Below, in pieces: positions 51,109 to 62,256 of a stretch of 64,000 nt of DNA. How positions within the stretch are numbered: position 1 is the stretch's first letter; each line of letters starts with the position of its first letter. The notes beneath the pieces were generated by a model, which saw nothing but the letters and a program-made list of their open reading frames with translations, was not told where the DNA came from and did not search any database. Source of the stretch: Paramyrothecium sp. XJ0827. Its lineage: Eukaryota; Ascomycota; Sordariomycetes; Hypocreales; Stachybotryaceae. The translations under genes were made by a program, and so were the position numbers. The stretch is taken from assembly GCA_020881915.1 (NCBI GenBank), contig JAJFPB010000005.1:4464001-4528000 (forward strand), read 5' to 3'.

Positions 51109-52622
51109 ATGCCTGAAGCAGCCACGGACCAGAAGTCGCCAAGGACGCCTCGCCGCCTCAAGACTGGAGGAGAAACAACACCTCGTCAAGTCCACTTCGC
51201 TACCGTCGAGGACGCCAACGATCAAGGGAGCAGCACCGTCAACGGCACCGCGAGAAGCCAAAGCCAGTTCGCGAGCTCCAACCAGGCCACAGGCATCAAC
51301 AGCGGAGCCGACAAGGCCAGCACCAACACCGATATCAACGACGCCATCAACACCCAGCCCACCAGCTTTCCCCAGGTCGGGCTGCCGCCAGGACACCTCG
51401 CAGCTGCTGGCACTCAGTGGCACACGGCGGCCGATCCCTCGCGCACCCTCCAGCTGCCTGGCCAGCCGCAAACACTCGCCGGCTGCTTCGCCTCAGGGCT
51501 TCCACAGCAGCCGCACCACAACGTTGGTTTCTTCGCCTCGTCCCAGCTGCACGGCGGGCCCGTCACCTATATCTCGCACTCCTCACCTCTGCCTCACCCT
51601 CCTACCGCTTCTCCCTCCGTCACCTACATTGGTGTGCACCCGCAGTATTCCCACCAACAACAACAACTTCAACCCGTCGCCAACATGGGCGACTACCAGA
51701 ACACGGTGCCTCCGCCCACAGGTGTCAACTTTCAGCCGCCCGTGCCTGACACCACGTTTGGCCCGATGCAACACGTTTACGTTCCACGCTTCGACGGGGG
51801 CTTTGTCCCTGGCGTCCATGTCGGTCTTCCCCCCATGCAGCGTGCCCTTCCTCCCGCTTCACTGCCTTCCGCTCTACCTCACTCATGCGCCGGCGTCGTG
51901 GTGCCAAACGTGCTCTACTACGTTTACTATGCAAGTGGCCCGCTGCTCCCAGTCAGCCTCCGTGTCTAAAATCCTGATTCACGTAGAGTGATTCGGTGCG
52001 GTGAAGGCACGGTCTTTCAGCTGCCAAGTGGCAAATGGGACCGACCGCTGTGCCATTTCCGCTTCGTACTTCATACTTTTCAACCTTTGAAGCCAACTTG
52101 TATCGAACTTGTACTGACATTTTGTTCTCGTAGCAGCCAGCCGTCGGCGGTGTCGGTGTCAATCAACTCGGCTACGTCGTCGCGCAGCAGCCCGCCTTCA
52201 TTCAGCAGCAGCCGGTCCTTGCCCAGCAGCCTGTCATGATCAGTGGCCAGCCCTTCGTGGCTCAAGGCGCTCCTCATGTTCAAGCGGTGCCGGTTGCAGG
52301 CATGCCCGCAGGCTTGGCTATGGGACCAGGGGCCGGAGTCCCCATCATAGCAGGTAATGCCAACCAAATTCCCGATGTCTCCGGCCTTGGACGTACTCCT
52401 GGCGAGGAGAGCCTCCGGCAGATCAAGTTCGCCCACGCGAATAAGCTGTTCGAGCCGCAGGAGTTCAAGCCCGCGGATGATGACCCTTCTCGTTTCTACT
52501 ATGTTCGCGAGGTTGATGGTAACTGGACCCAGCGCAACCGGTTTACTATTGATCGCATGGGAGACTGCCGTTGGTACGTCACCGACGAAGGCTGGTTCTA
52601 CGCCGTACGCCTGCCTGATTAA
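51109..52622 (+). CDS. Unrecognised Pro/Gln-rich protein with conserved C-terminal block
   Basis: ATG 51109 opens a frame of 286 codons (Ser/Thr/Asn-rich, then Pro/Gln/His/Val-rich) that stops at 51967. A second coding block, 52134-52622, continues in the same style (GVNQLGYVVAQQPAFIQQQP) and ends in an ordered segment: QIKFAHANKLFEPQEFKPAD, RFYYVREVDG, WTQRNRFTIDRMGDCRWYVT and GWFYAVRLPD. The acceptor is a TAGCAG doublet (52131-52136), so two forms differing by one Gln are possible. The donor is not certain: no consensus GTRNGT precedes the stop. GTTTAC at 51922 is in the right phase, GTCAGC at 51952 also fits. I cannot assign a function. The aromatic C-terminal block is the part most likely to identify it. 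Confidence 0.7.
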
Positions 52623-53455
52623 ACGAAGCGCTTTCACACACGCTGTAAGTTTATTCCTTGCCCAAGATGATTGACGAGATGCTAACGGACTGGTTTGTTC
52701 TTGTCAAGCACAATCAACTATGCTGAGCGGTTGATAGCTCTTGATAAAACGTTAGGTTCGATGGAAGTACACGCAGGCGGAGAAGGGCGAGGATGTGGTT
52801 TGAGGAAACACCATGGTGGAAAAGAAGTGAACCAGTTGTCTTTGTACATAGGCGACGGCTACACCTACTACTAGATTCTTGCTCCAGGATGAATGCGATC
52901 AATCATCGACACGGACTTCGGCTCACCCACGTCAGAGATAAAGCTTCCTTGCTCGTGCTATGCCATGCCGTAGGAGTTGGCGCCATGGGTTGCCAGACAC
53001 AGGAGCGGTGCAGGTCAGTCGAGCCTTCCTATCTGTCACCTGGCAGACTACCTTGGCAGACCGGCAGACAGAAAGACAGAAGCCAGCAGACGCGAGGCTT
53101 TCATGCCCAGGTACCTACATTACTTCTTTTTCCTTTCCATCTCTTCCTTTCACACCTCCTCCTCATGTTCCCCTTCTCACATCGCCCTCACTCAGTCTTT
53201 ATCCTCTCTCAGCTCGTACCCTGATACCCTTTTTGCTTCAACAAAGACGCTGGGAAACGTCTTGGATCAGAGATACCAGTTCGTCGCTTCAGCTTCCACT
53301 TCGATGCATTCTTTCTTCTACACATCATCTGCACAGCTTCCTTCAGGCGATTCATCGCAGCTTCTCTAAGGCCATCACAGAATCCGTCACTCCTCCGTTG
53401 TCATTCGGATCGCCAGCACCCATCTCTTTGCTACTGCCCTGATATCATCTTCACC
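52623..53455. other. Spacer with CT-rich leader
   Basis: 833 bp holding the 3' UTR of the previous gene and, from about 53120, a strongly pyrimidine-rich leader for the next one. No gene is seen. Confidence 0.45.
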
Positions 53456-55606
53456 ATGCCTCGCAAGGTGGATCGACCTCTGCTCTTCTGCGAATGGGCT
53501 GCTGGTACTACCATCCCCTCCCTTCTCGGCCCCCTACCCAAGAAGAAGCCCAAGCGACGAGGCGTGGTCAAGGTCGAGGTGACCACCGACGACGAGTCAG
53601 AGGAAGACAGTCTCAAGATCACCTACCCACGCGCCGAATCGTCATCGAGGAGTCCCAAGTCGGTCGTCAAGAAGGTTCGATTTGAGGAAGCTCCTCCAAA
53701 ATCCGCCCTGAAACAGACCGTGGTCATCGCCACTACGGAGTCGGAGGACGCATCATCTAATTCCGAGGCCGAACCATCGTCTGAGACTTCGAAATCGTCT
53801 ACGCCTCCCAAATCCAAGAAGTCCAAGAAGAAAGTGGCCGAAGAGACTAGCTCGGATGAAGTGTCGGCTACGTCGTCTGACAAAGAAGCCCCCAGCGCTT
53901 CCTCGGAAACCGATGGTGACAGTGAGCCGCACCCTACTTGCGAGTGTGCTGATTGCGTTCGAGGCCGCGCCAAGGCCAAGAAAGGCACGTCAATCCGACA
54001 CCAAGCACTTACTCATGACCCCGTCAAAGATTGATAACAGAGCTAACAGCACATACTCAGCCAAAGCCCAAGGGTCCAAGAAACAGAAGAAGCCCAAATG
54101 CGACAAGCTGCCTGACACTTCGGAAGCCGACGACGAGGCATCAGAGTCGGCCCTGGACAGCGAAGAGGAGATCGTCATTATCAGAAAGAACAAGCAGAAA
54201 AAGGGGAAGGGTAAACAGCAAGAGTCCAAAAAGAAGCCTTCCAAGGAGGAGGACAGCTCAAAGGACGAAACAGAGGAGACAAAGTCGCCTCAGAGCGAAA
54301 AACAAGCGGACACTGGCAGAGCCAATAACGAGAAGCCAAAGCTGAGGTCGAAGCGCGATGATCTAGACAGCAACGCCGCGCTGTACCCTGAAGCATTTCC
54401 CACCTCCCATCCACGGCGGCCAAACCTCATAGAGCCTATTCGAGCAGAAGTCGTTCAGACGGAACGGGTTGTTGAAACCCCTGAAGACCCTCCACCCAAT
54501 GCCTTCTTTGACACGGAGCACAACATCATTCGTGTTTACTACGGGCCAGTATATGGAAACCACCATGGCCGGTCACTCTACCCTCGACGTGATCCATCAA
54601 ACCGACCCTTACCGATAGGCATGCCACATCCAGGCCAGAACCCCTACTTGCTGGGCTTTAACGCCGGCGGTGCCAATGGCCCCCCAAATATGCCCGCCCA
54701 AGCTCCTGTGGCGCAGGGTATGCCGTCTGGGCCTTGGGGCACCATGTATCCTCCACCTCCTTGGTACGCATCTGCTTATCCAGGCGGTCCAGCTCAGGGC
54801 GGAGAACCTGGGCACGTGAATCCGGACCAGGGCGGTAGTAAAGGAGTCTTTAGCTTGCAAAACGGAAATTCGGGGCGATCGACTTCGAGTAACATGAAGG
54901 ACAAAGACGGTATCAACAATGTTGGGCCATGCAGCGTCAAGGTACTCTCCAATATTTGCGGTCCAACCTTCTTCCTACTTACGAGAAACAGGGCCTTGAG
55001 GACAATCCTTACATTCCGAAGAGAAACAAGTCGCAGTTCAGCACCTATGGTAGTAACCGGTCGGCCTCAGCTGCAAGTCAGCAAGGAGGCAAAGCAAACA
55101 GTTGGCGTCAGAGCAACAATGGAAACGACGGGGCTTGCGATCAGCAGCAGGCACCAAACAGTCAGCAGTGGGGTGATCAGGTCCAAATTGGGGACGCTTG
55201 GAATAATCCCGAGCCTTCTCAAAATGCCTGGGAAAGCAATAACACGCAACAAGACGCCTGGAACAACGGAAACACTGCTCAAACGGACACTTGGGCGGAC
55301 ACTACGGGCAACAATAATTCTAATGGTAATGACTGGGAAAAGAATGGGGAACTAAATAACGTCACAGGGAACGCTGGCGAAACCAGCGCTTGGGAGAATA
55401 ATCAGACTCAGCAAACAGACAATGCCAACGATGCCCAGCCCGACGCATGGGGCCAGGCCCCTGCAGCGGAGAGCCCTCTGCCCACGACCGACAATAACAA
55501 CGTCGGTCCTCCGATGCCTGGTGCTTGGCAGGAGACCGCAACCGTTCCATCATGGGGTGATCCGACAATGGCAGCGGATACGCATGGCAAGATCGATGCG
55601 TGGTAG
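53456..55606 (+). CDS. Unrecognised disordered Lys/Ser/Glu-rich protein, 674 aa
   Basis: Exons 53456-53984, 54061-54941 and 54992-55606 stay in phase only if the first intron uses a GC donor (GCACGT at 53985) with the clear GCTAACA branch and CAG acceptor. The N-terminus MPRKVDRPLLFCEWAAGTT is distinctive. A long Ser/Glu/Lys-rich region follows, including a Cys cluster CECADCVRGR before the first intron. The central ordered part contains HNIIRVYYGPVYGNHHGRSL and Pro/Gly-rich runs. The last 200 residues are Asn/Gln-rich, with repeated Trp in AW/DAW contexts (WGDQ, DAWNN, TWAD). Such tails resemble low-complexity RNA- or chromatin-associated proteins, but this is inference from composition; I do not recognise the family. 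Confidence 0.75.
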
Positions 55607-56273
55607 TTCACTGCTTTTCCGGCCTTGCTCACGAACTGTCAAAATGGACCGCCAGTGAGTTGCGAACATTGGGATAGTTTGCTGAGGTCTGCGTTGTTTG
55701 GTTCGTTACTGTCTGCTCAGAGATCCGCAAGGGCGTCAAAGTGGTTAGGGGTAGGGCCATCGAGGGTTTTTTTTGTTTTGGTTCATGCTGGATAGCCACA
55801 GCGCTTGTAGCCCAGGGCTGGCGCGGATTCATAGTTGTATGGAGTAATAATATACGTTGATAACATTGAGAAACATCTGAAAAGCAAAACATAGAAAAAA
55901 ACGGTATCTATTGCGGGCCATTGTTTTGCATATCATAATGCCGCACACTGCAGAGTCCTAGACCCCTCATTGAACGACCCCCTGAGATATCATGTAAATA
56001 TACACATCCAAGAAACGCGTGCTTCTCGGACCCAATCATGCTTGCATGCTATTTCCAATGCTGTATGCCCCCGGTCACTCCTGATGTAATCCTCCTACTC
56101 GTGATCGTGAATAGACGTGTTTCTTCGTTCCACCGTGACGCGGAGGTCGTTGTCGGTTTCATAGTACAGGCGGTAAAAAAAATGGATGTTTTTCTTTTTT
56201 GTTTTGCCTTTTTTTCCCTCTTAATTTTATTTTTCTTCTTTCTTCTTCTCTCAATGCAAAAAGTGTGCCATGA

Positions 56274-56315
56274 AGGCCAGCCATAAGAGGCCAGTCATAG
56301 GAGGCCAGTCATAGT
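56274..56315. repeat. 14-bp tandem repeat, three copies
   Basis: Three adjacent copies of AGGCCAGYCATARK at 56274, 56288 and 56302, differing at two or three positions. Located between two convergent genes. Confidence 0.8.
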
Positions 56316-56337
56316 AGACGACGTAAAATGGCCGGGG

Positions 56338-56366
56338 TGCTTGCTTGCTTGCTTGCTTGCTTGCTT
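56338..56366. repeat. TTGC tetranucleotide microsatellite
   Basis: Six perfect TTGC units with partial units at both ends, 22 bp after the 14-bp tandem repeat. Non-coding in the preferred gene models. Confidence 0.85.
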
Positions 56367-56637
56367 CCTTCAGGAGACGAGTCTTTCGACGGATCGCCGT
56401 CGCGTTACTCCGGCCCCTCATAAGATGACGCAGTCGCGGAAGGACCTGGGCGGCCGTCAATAACGCTTCTCCTGGCAGTTTTAGTTGGCTTCATTCGTCT
56501 GACGGCTTGCAGCTTAACCAGACAAAGGGCAACGCGATGCGGAGGACTCTTGCCCCGTGTGACGTGGCTCATTGGGGTTCGCGCGTAAAGACATGAAAAA
56601 AGCCAATACATCGAGGGGAAGATTGGAACGGGTTTAC

Positions 56638-58374
56638 TTACCATCGACTTCTCTCCCACTCAATAATCCAGGCACAGCATATCTTCAGTCGTTCCCGGAC
56701 GCTCGTCGTCGCTAGCAACCGGTACTTCTCCAAGTCCTTGACCGGCAGCATGCTGGCAAACCACCAAGGGAACACCGCAGGGTCCTCGGGGTACATCTCC
56801 AGCATGCGCTGGGTCAGCCAAGGTACGCTTTGAGCTCTCATTTTGGCGACGAAGGCAGTAGCTACTGCCATGAGCTTCCGCGTCGACATCACGTCCAGGC
56901 TTTGTATCGTTTCGGGTATCCTGACGGGTTCTTCAGGGCTATCGGCCTCCTTGTCCACACCCACGGCCGGGTCATCCTCCTCGTCGCGCTCTGGGATCAC
57001 CTCGGCAGCCTCCATGGCCTCTTCTTCTTCTAGGCTGACATCATCTATCCGCTCTGTCCTACCGACCAGATATCCGTCGACAGAGCCATGCCCAAGTACC
57101 CGGAACCTTGAAAGGCCTCTAGTTTCCACCAGGCTGCGTCCATCGGGAAATGGTTGAATGTTGACAATCCGCAAGAGAGTTCCGAGCTCGTAGAATGCGG
57201 CTTCGTCAGCACCTGGTGAATACCGAGGCAGAATCATGCCGAAAGTGCCATCGCCTTCCAAGGCTCTGCGTATCATGAGCCGATAGCGAGGCTCAAAAAC
57301 ATGGAGAAATGTAGGCATCATAGGGAAAGCTAGTGTGCAAACAAATAGTGGGGTGTCAAACTCGCTGTACCTTTCTGCTTTTTCTTGATCCAAGGCGAGC
57401 CGCCTACTGGATGACTCCTCTGACCAGAAAGCTTGGGTAATGCGGTCAAGTCCTTCGTTGGAAGGGCATGAGCCTCGGTTAAGGAGTGGATTTATGGCCA
57501 GCTTGCGGCGGCAAATAGGGCAGTACGCAGAATGGTCGAGGATTCGATGCAAGCAAGACCGGCAAAACGTATGACCACAGCCAGTCGTCAAGGGGTCGAA
57601 AAAGAGGGCGTAGCAGACTTGACAGTCCATTTCGGTACGCGCCGCGTCTCGTGCTTTTTGGAACACACCAGCCTCAAAGGCTTCCATGCGGTCGATCGAC
57701 GCTGCTGAAAAGTCGGCGTAGGAAACCTCATCCTCGTAGCTCAACTGTCCGTCATCGACGAGTGTCCACGTTGCGACAAGTCGTCCGCCGCTTCCAGTTC
57801 GTGTCATGGATTCGTCACCCCGCATAGAGGCGACACCGGCAACAGCCCAAGGATCTTGAACGGTGAGTTGAGTAGCCCAATTGTTTTTAACTGCCTCGGC
57901 TTTACCATGTTCCATCTCATCTGCCATCAGCTGTGCAACCTTGCTCAGTACCACATCGATGCTGCAGTCGCCCACGGCATGCTCTTTCCCGCAATCTGCG
58001 AACGGACATCGAAACCCCTGTAACCTATCGGGGAGGGCCGGGTATGTTATGTTGACTCGCGTGTGGGTTTCCGGCAGACATCTTCGACACAGGCTCTTGC
58101 CACAGGGCAGTGTGACGGGCTCTCTCAGGAGAAGAGAGCACCGCCGACATTGAAACAGTCGAGTGACATCGCGGGGTCGTTGCAGCGTTTGCGACTCTGT
58201 GAGGGTGTTGTATTGACGTCGACCAGCCGAGAGGTTCTCGAGACCAGTGGGCGTTCTGGTCGGGGCCAGTTGCGGCCCTTCTGACGACATGAACGGCCGG
58301 GACAGATGTGCAGGCGGCGCGTTGAACGCCTTGAAAGTCTCTGTGGTTGTGGCGGCACGCCTCTCGCTTTCCAT
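56638..58374 (-). CDS. Double-RING, LON-substrate-binding-domain protein (LONRF-like)
   Basis: A single exon of 578 residues from ATG 58374. The first RING-type finger is at about 76-128 (CRRCSLLLREPVTLPCGKS, then CRRC, CPFADC). The second, canonical C3HC4 RING is at 251-289 (CQVCYALFFDPLTTGCGHTF, CRSC, CPICRR). From about 342 a LON N-terminal substrate-binding domain follows: FVCTLAFPMMPTFLHVFEPR, FGMILPRY and LVETRGLSRFRVLG. There is no AAA ATPase or protease, so this is not Lon itself but a predicted E3 ubiquitin ligase of the LONRF type. An acidic insert (EEEEAMEAAEVIPERDEEDD) sits late in the LON domain. The last codons TGG-TAA-GTA also form a good splice donor (TG/GTAAGT), so a short extra 3' exon is possible. 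Confidence 0.88.
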   Translation of the reverse strand: MESERRAATTTETFKAFNAPPAHLSRPFMSSEGPQLAPTRTPTGLENLSAGRRQYNTLTESQTLQRPRDVTRLFQCRRCSLLLREPVTLPCGKSLCRRCLPETHTRVNITYPALPDRLQGFRCPFADCGKEHAVGDCSIDVVLSKVAQLMADEMEHGKAEAVKNNWATQLTVQDPWAVAGVASMRGDESMTRTGSGGRLVATWTLVDDGQLSYEDEVSYADFSAASIDRMEAFEAGVFQKARDAARTEMDCQVCYALFFDPLTTGCGHTFCRSCLHRILDHSAYCPICRRKLAINPLLNRGSCPSNEGLDRITQAFWSEESSSRRLALDQEKAERYSEFDTPLFVCTLAFPMMPTFLHVFEPRYRLMIRRALEGDGTFGMILPRYSPGADEAAFYELGTLLRIVNIQPFPDGRSLVETRGLSRFRVLGHGSVDGYLVGRTERIDDVSLEEEEAMEAAEVIPERDEEDDPAVGVDKEADSPEEPVRIPETIQSLDVMSTRKLMAVATAFVAKMRAQSVPWLTQRMLEMYPEDPAVFPWWFASMLPVKDLEKYRLLATTSVRERLKICCAWIIEWERSRW

Positions 58375-61279
58375 ACGAGTGTCGTCGGTTCGTTATTCTC
58401 GGCGCAATAGTAGTGACACTCGCATCGGTCAGTGCGGCTTTGTGGATGGACGCAACGTAGGAGGACAAGTAAATTGCGCACCCATCAATGTAGCGGGTTT
58501 GCAGTCGGAGGTGCTCAAAAGAGGCAGGGAGAGCGACGCATCTACCAAAGGGTTCTAAAGAGTGCACTCTTGGCAACGATCTGCTGAAACTGGGGAAAAG
58601 GGTCCAGTTCTCACAGCAAATGCATATGCTATGGTAGGTGACGACGAGACTTAGGACTTGGCGGTGGAAGGGAGCGACTCGTCATACATAAGGAGGCCGG
58701 GATTCAGGAGATGCGGTGCCTGGGAGAAGCACAGGCTGGGTATCATATCACAATGTGGCGTGTGAGGGAGGTGGAGGATGGTGAAGAGTTCCGCATGTAA
58801 TGCGAGGCAATCAAGGCGAGGTCATGAGTGTTGGGAAAAGGCGAAATAACTAAAACCTGGGAGCCCAGCCAAGAAGACCGTTTCCAGTCGAGACGTCAGA
58901 GCGAAAGAATGGGAATAGTCCCGAGGAGGTAGACGGTACCTAGACCTATGATGCGGACTTTATCTATGCGGGAATCCCCAAGCCAGCTCCGAAGTCAACA
59001 ATGTGCGGATGAGATGACCCGACAGGGCCAACACAAAGGAAGCCTAGCCTACCTTTGTCCCTCATATTGCAATGAGTCAGGGGACGAGCTTGAACTGGGT
59101 CAGTCTGACCAACGGGAGTTTCCATTCTCTGGGTGAACACGAGTCTCGAAATGTGCCTGACATCAGTGCCCCACCGAGGAAGCACGGATTGGAAGAGTCG
59201 GTGGGCAAGGTACCCAGTACCTCGCATCTACTGCATTCCGAGATCCAGGTAGTGCTTCGCGCTGGACGATGCCAAAGTCTAGATGGGCGCCCGACCTGGT
59301 TGCTTGCCCTGTCGCAGGCCTAGGGAAAAGATGGCAGATTCCCTGCATCCCACGTCTACCGATGGAGACAAAGCCCCTTGGCATGCGAACGCTCCATGCG
59401 CGCTCGCTGAGCAGGCCTGGTGATGATGGCAGTGATGGCGTTCATGATTTGACGATCCGCATCGCCGCCGTCATCGCAGGAATCGACGCTACACGTATCG
59501 CACCCCGGGCCAAAGATCCGATTGCCAGTCAAATCATCTGCGTCATGACAGGCTCGGGAACGAACGAGGGGGGGGGCGCCGCCAAACGAACCAGCACGCG
59601 GTTGCCGCACTGTTACCTTTCCCAATAAAGTAAAAGATGGCTGATTTGTCGGGGGCTGTATGGCTCCAGTTCGCGCGGCATTCTTGAAACAGCTTGACCG
59701 AGAATGCTCATATCAAGGACGGGTTTGACGTGTTCCCGCTGTTGCTGCATCGCGACCCATAATTAAGCCGATACGATCAGGGTCCATCCATGGGTGTGCC
59801 GTACTGCATGCAGCATCCGCTTGGTTTCTAGAATTCCAGAGGGACTCGCCGCCGTTAAAGTTTTCCTTTGTTTTGGGGGCGACGCTCAGAGGGTCCCACG
59901 CACGCAGGGACGGGAATCGAGATCCCACGGGCGGTGACTTGGGAACGGAGCTTGTTTAGTGGTCATGAGGCGGGTTGGGGGTGGAGCGTGTGCGCAAGGG
60001 TGCAGGCGGCAAGAAAGCTTGCGCGCCACCGGCCCCCCTTCGAAGGCATTCACGGAAGTCGAATTCTGCGTGGGAACCCTCGATGGGGGTTGAGAAAGGA
60101 CGCGAGAAGCAGGCAACAGCTTTCGAGGGCGGATGGTGGTCCGTGAGGAAACACAAAGGTCACACGAGCCCGGTATGTCTTGTGGGAGCATCGCCAGCAA
60201 GCCCTGCCGTCCTTCCGCTCCTGCAGCGCCTGACCTCATCGATAAAAGGCGTCAAAGAGATCTACGACGAAAGATCAGATAAGCGGTCGTACACCGTCCG
60301 TCGCAACGACCCATTTCGCGCCGCCAAACACCCATTGGTGTGTCAATTCGTCAACAGGTCGACGACCAAGGATGGCTCGGGTTTCCATAGCCACGCAGGA
60401 AAAAGATCCTCCTGCTGGTGGCTTTACACACTTGAATGGATGCTCATGCCGGAGCCTGGTGTTGGTTATTACAAAAGAGGCAGATTGGCAATGGGGGGGG
60501 CATCGTTTCACTCCGCCGACTCTGTTGCTTTGTAAGATGCTTGATTTTAACCACGGCGGGAGGCCCTGGGATGGATTGCGCGGTACGTACTCTTATCCGT
60601 AACTTCCATCACAGCCAGCAAATGGCGGGCGGGCGGGGTGGGCTCGCCAGGCCGGGAGCTTGGCCCAATCTAGCAGTAGTCTGGGACGGCCCCAGGGACC
60701 CTGCAACCACGCAGCTTATCCGTCCAAAAAAAAAAGACCGCCAACGGCATGTAACATCTCAACCTTGCTATGGGTCCCTGCATGCCGTCGTTATGACGAA
60801 GTAGCCTACCACCCCAACGCTCCTCAAGTTGGCAGACCTAGGGGGCCGTTTCAAGCAACCCAGTCAGATTTGCTTTTTTCGACTTGCTCTTAACCCGGCC
60901 AAGAATCCATGAACGTTCGGGGACCGCCTTCTCAAACCCTTGCTCGTGTGACGCTACGTCTCGTACCTAGCCTGGGAGCTGGCCTGGCCATGGCGAGTCT
61001 CCACCCGAGCTTCTAGAGCTCCATGCCGAAACCAAAACTCTTCACTTTTCCTTTTAATAGTAGGGCATGAAAGTCGTCCAAGGTAGCTTTAGCCTGTTTT
61101 CCGAGTTTCTTTCCGACCCTCTATCCTGATACCCAGGCCTCATCTCGACTCGAAAACGACCTGGACTGTAAGTAACCTATCGCTTGGCTGTGTCTTTAAC
61201 CGCTCTTCCTAAAAGATTCCCATTGAAAGTTGACCGTCGGTCAGATCAAGACCTCTTGCATTTCCAACCGCCGGCCATC
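58375..61279. other. 2.9 kb divergent spacer, no supported gene
   Basis: It separates the RING-LON start from the small gene at 61280. Frames up to about 186 codons occur around 59975-60535 but are compositionally odd, overlap on both strands and match nothing I know. A likely leader intron donor (GTAAGT at about 61168) precedes the next gene. Confidence 0.45.
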
Positions 61280-61708
61280 ATGCCTCGAAGCCTCCCCTCC
61301 ACCGCCGTCCGCGAGACCATCCTCGGCAGTCTCGACTCCCTCGTCCGAGCCCTTGAGTCGCATCCGAGCTGGCCCGCGTCCGGCAGCACGACACCTCCGC
61401 ACCCCAGCCTTTACCACGTCTGGGACTTTGTCAACCGCTCTCGCTACATCATGACGGAGCTCGACAATATCCGGGAGGGGAAGCCACTGCGCCACCCGGA
61501 GCAGATTCCCAGCAACAAAGGCGCCGCGAGCGGCGAGGAGGCTGCTGCCCAATCCTATGACGACGTCTGCTCCCGTGCAGCCATGATGGACTCGATGGTT
61601 CAGAACCCGCGTATGCTCATTATGCTGGGCCTTTCGCAGATAGACTTCGGTGAAGATGTGAGGGAAGCGTCAAAGGGGGTCAGCGATGCCTTGGCAAACG
61701 CCAGCTGA
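61280..61708 (+). CDS. Small helical protein, 142 aa, function unknown
   Basis: The frame is open from 61184, but the first true ATG is 61280 (MPRSLPSTAVRETILGSLDS). The protein looks helical, with a hydrophobic pattern in ILGSLDSLVRAL, YHVWDFVNRSRYIMTELDNI and MMDSMVQNPRMLIMLGLSQI, and a Gly/Ala/Glu linker in the middle. No signal peptide, membrane span or cysteine motif is visible. The compact all-helical layout in a single exon suggests a conserved small fungal protein, but I do not recognise it. Its 3' end faces the INSIG-like gene. Confidence 0.65.
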   Translation: MPRSLPSTAVRETILGSLDSLVRALESHPSWPASGSTTPPHPSLYHVWDFVNRSRYIMTELDNIREGKPLRHPEQIPSNKGAASGEEAAAQSYDDVCSRAAMMDSMVQNPRMLIMLGLSQIDFGEDVREASKGVSDALANAS

Positions 61709-62256
61709 AAAGAGCCATGCCGACCAAGCATTTGTTAAATAAGGTAGAACATGACACAAAACCTTCAAGGCTACCTACTTGCATACAGTACATGGACCAG
61801 ACAGCAGGAGGAAGCTTAGGTTGATTATTCCGGCGCAAAAGATGGTCGATTTCATGGTCACGCGACCACAAATTTCTCCAGCCCTGGTTGGCGGCAGTAA
61901 AAGGTGGAGATGTGAAGAACCAAGACGTGGGCAATGCTTTGCAGGCCAGGAAGTTCAAGGAGGAGGTATTACACTGTTAGGTAGTCTATGAAATCACCCA
62001 ATTCCAAGGTTAATCTACTGAAAAGACCTATCCAATTCCTGGTCATACAGGTGACCGCTGCATGCCTTGTAATACTGAAGAGCACCAAACTATTCATCCC
62101 ATGGTGCAGGACCTGGTGAGCAACAGGCAGCACACGAAAATACAAAAACGCCTTTATATAGTGTTTTGATACCTTTCCTGAAACTTAGATGTGAATCCCT
62201 TGAGCACCCTTGCCATGCTTGTTGGACCGTTGCCAAAGTTAGTTCCAACCCAGACC
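61709..62256. other. Convergent 3' spacer
   Basis: 548 bp between two convergent stops, presumably both 3' UTRs. No further feature is seen. Confidence 0.5.

Larger units (their letters stand above)
55607..56637. other. Convergent 3' spacer with two small tandem repeats
   Basis: 1.03 kb between two convergent stops. It contains a T-rich tract (56195-56250), a three-copy 14-bp repeat (56274-56315) and a TTGC microsatellite (56338-56366). A minus-strand frame at 56405-56659 overlaps the end of the RING-LON gene and could include an extra 3' exon of it. Confidence 0.5.

Noticed and set aside
59975..60535. 186-codon plus-strand frame
   Set aside because: No true domain pattern, overlaps minus-strand frames of similar length, compositionally mixed; no splice partners found.
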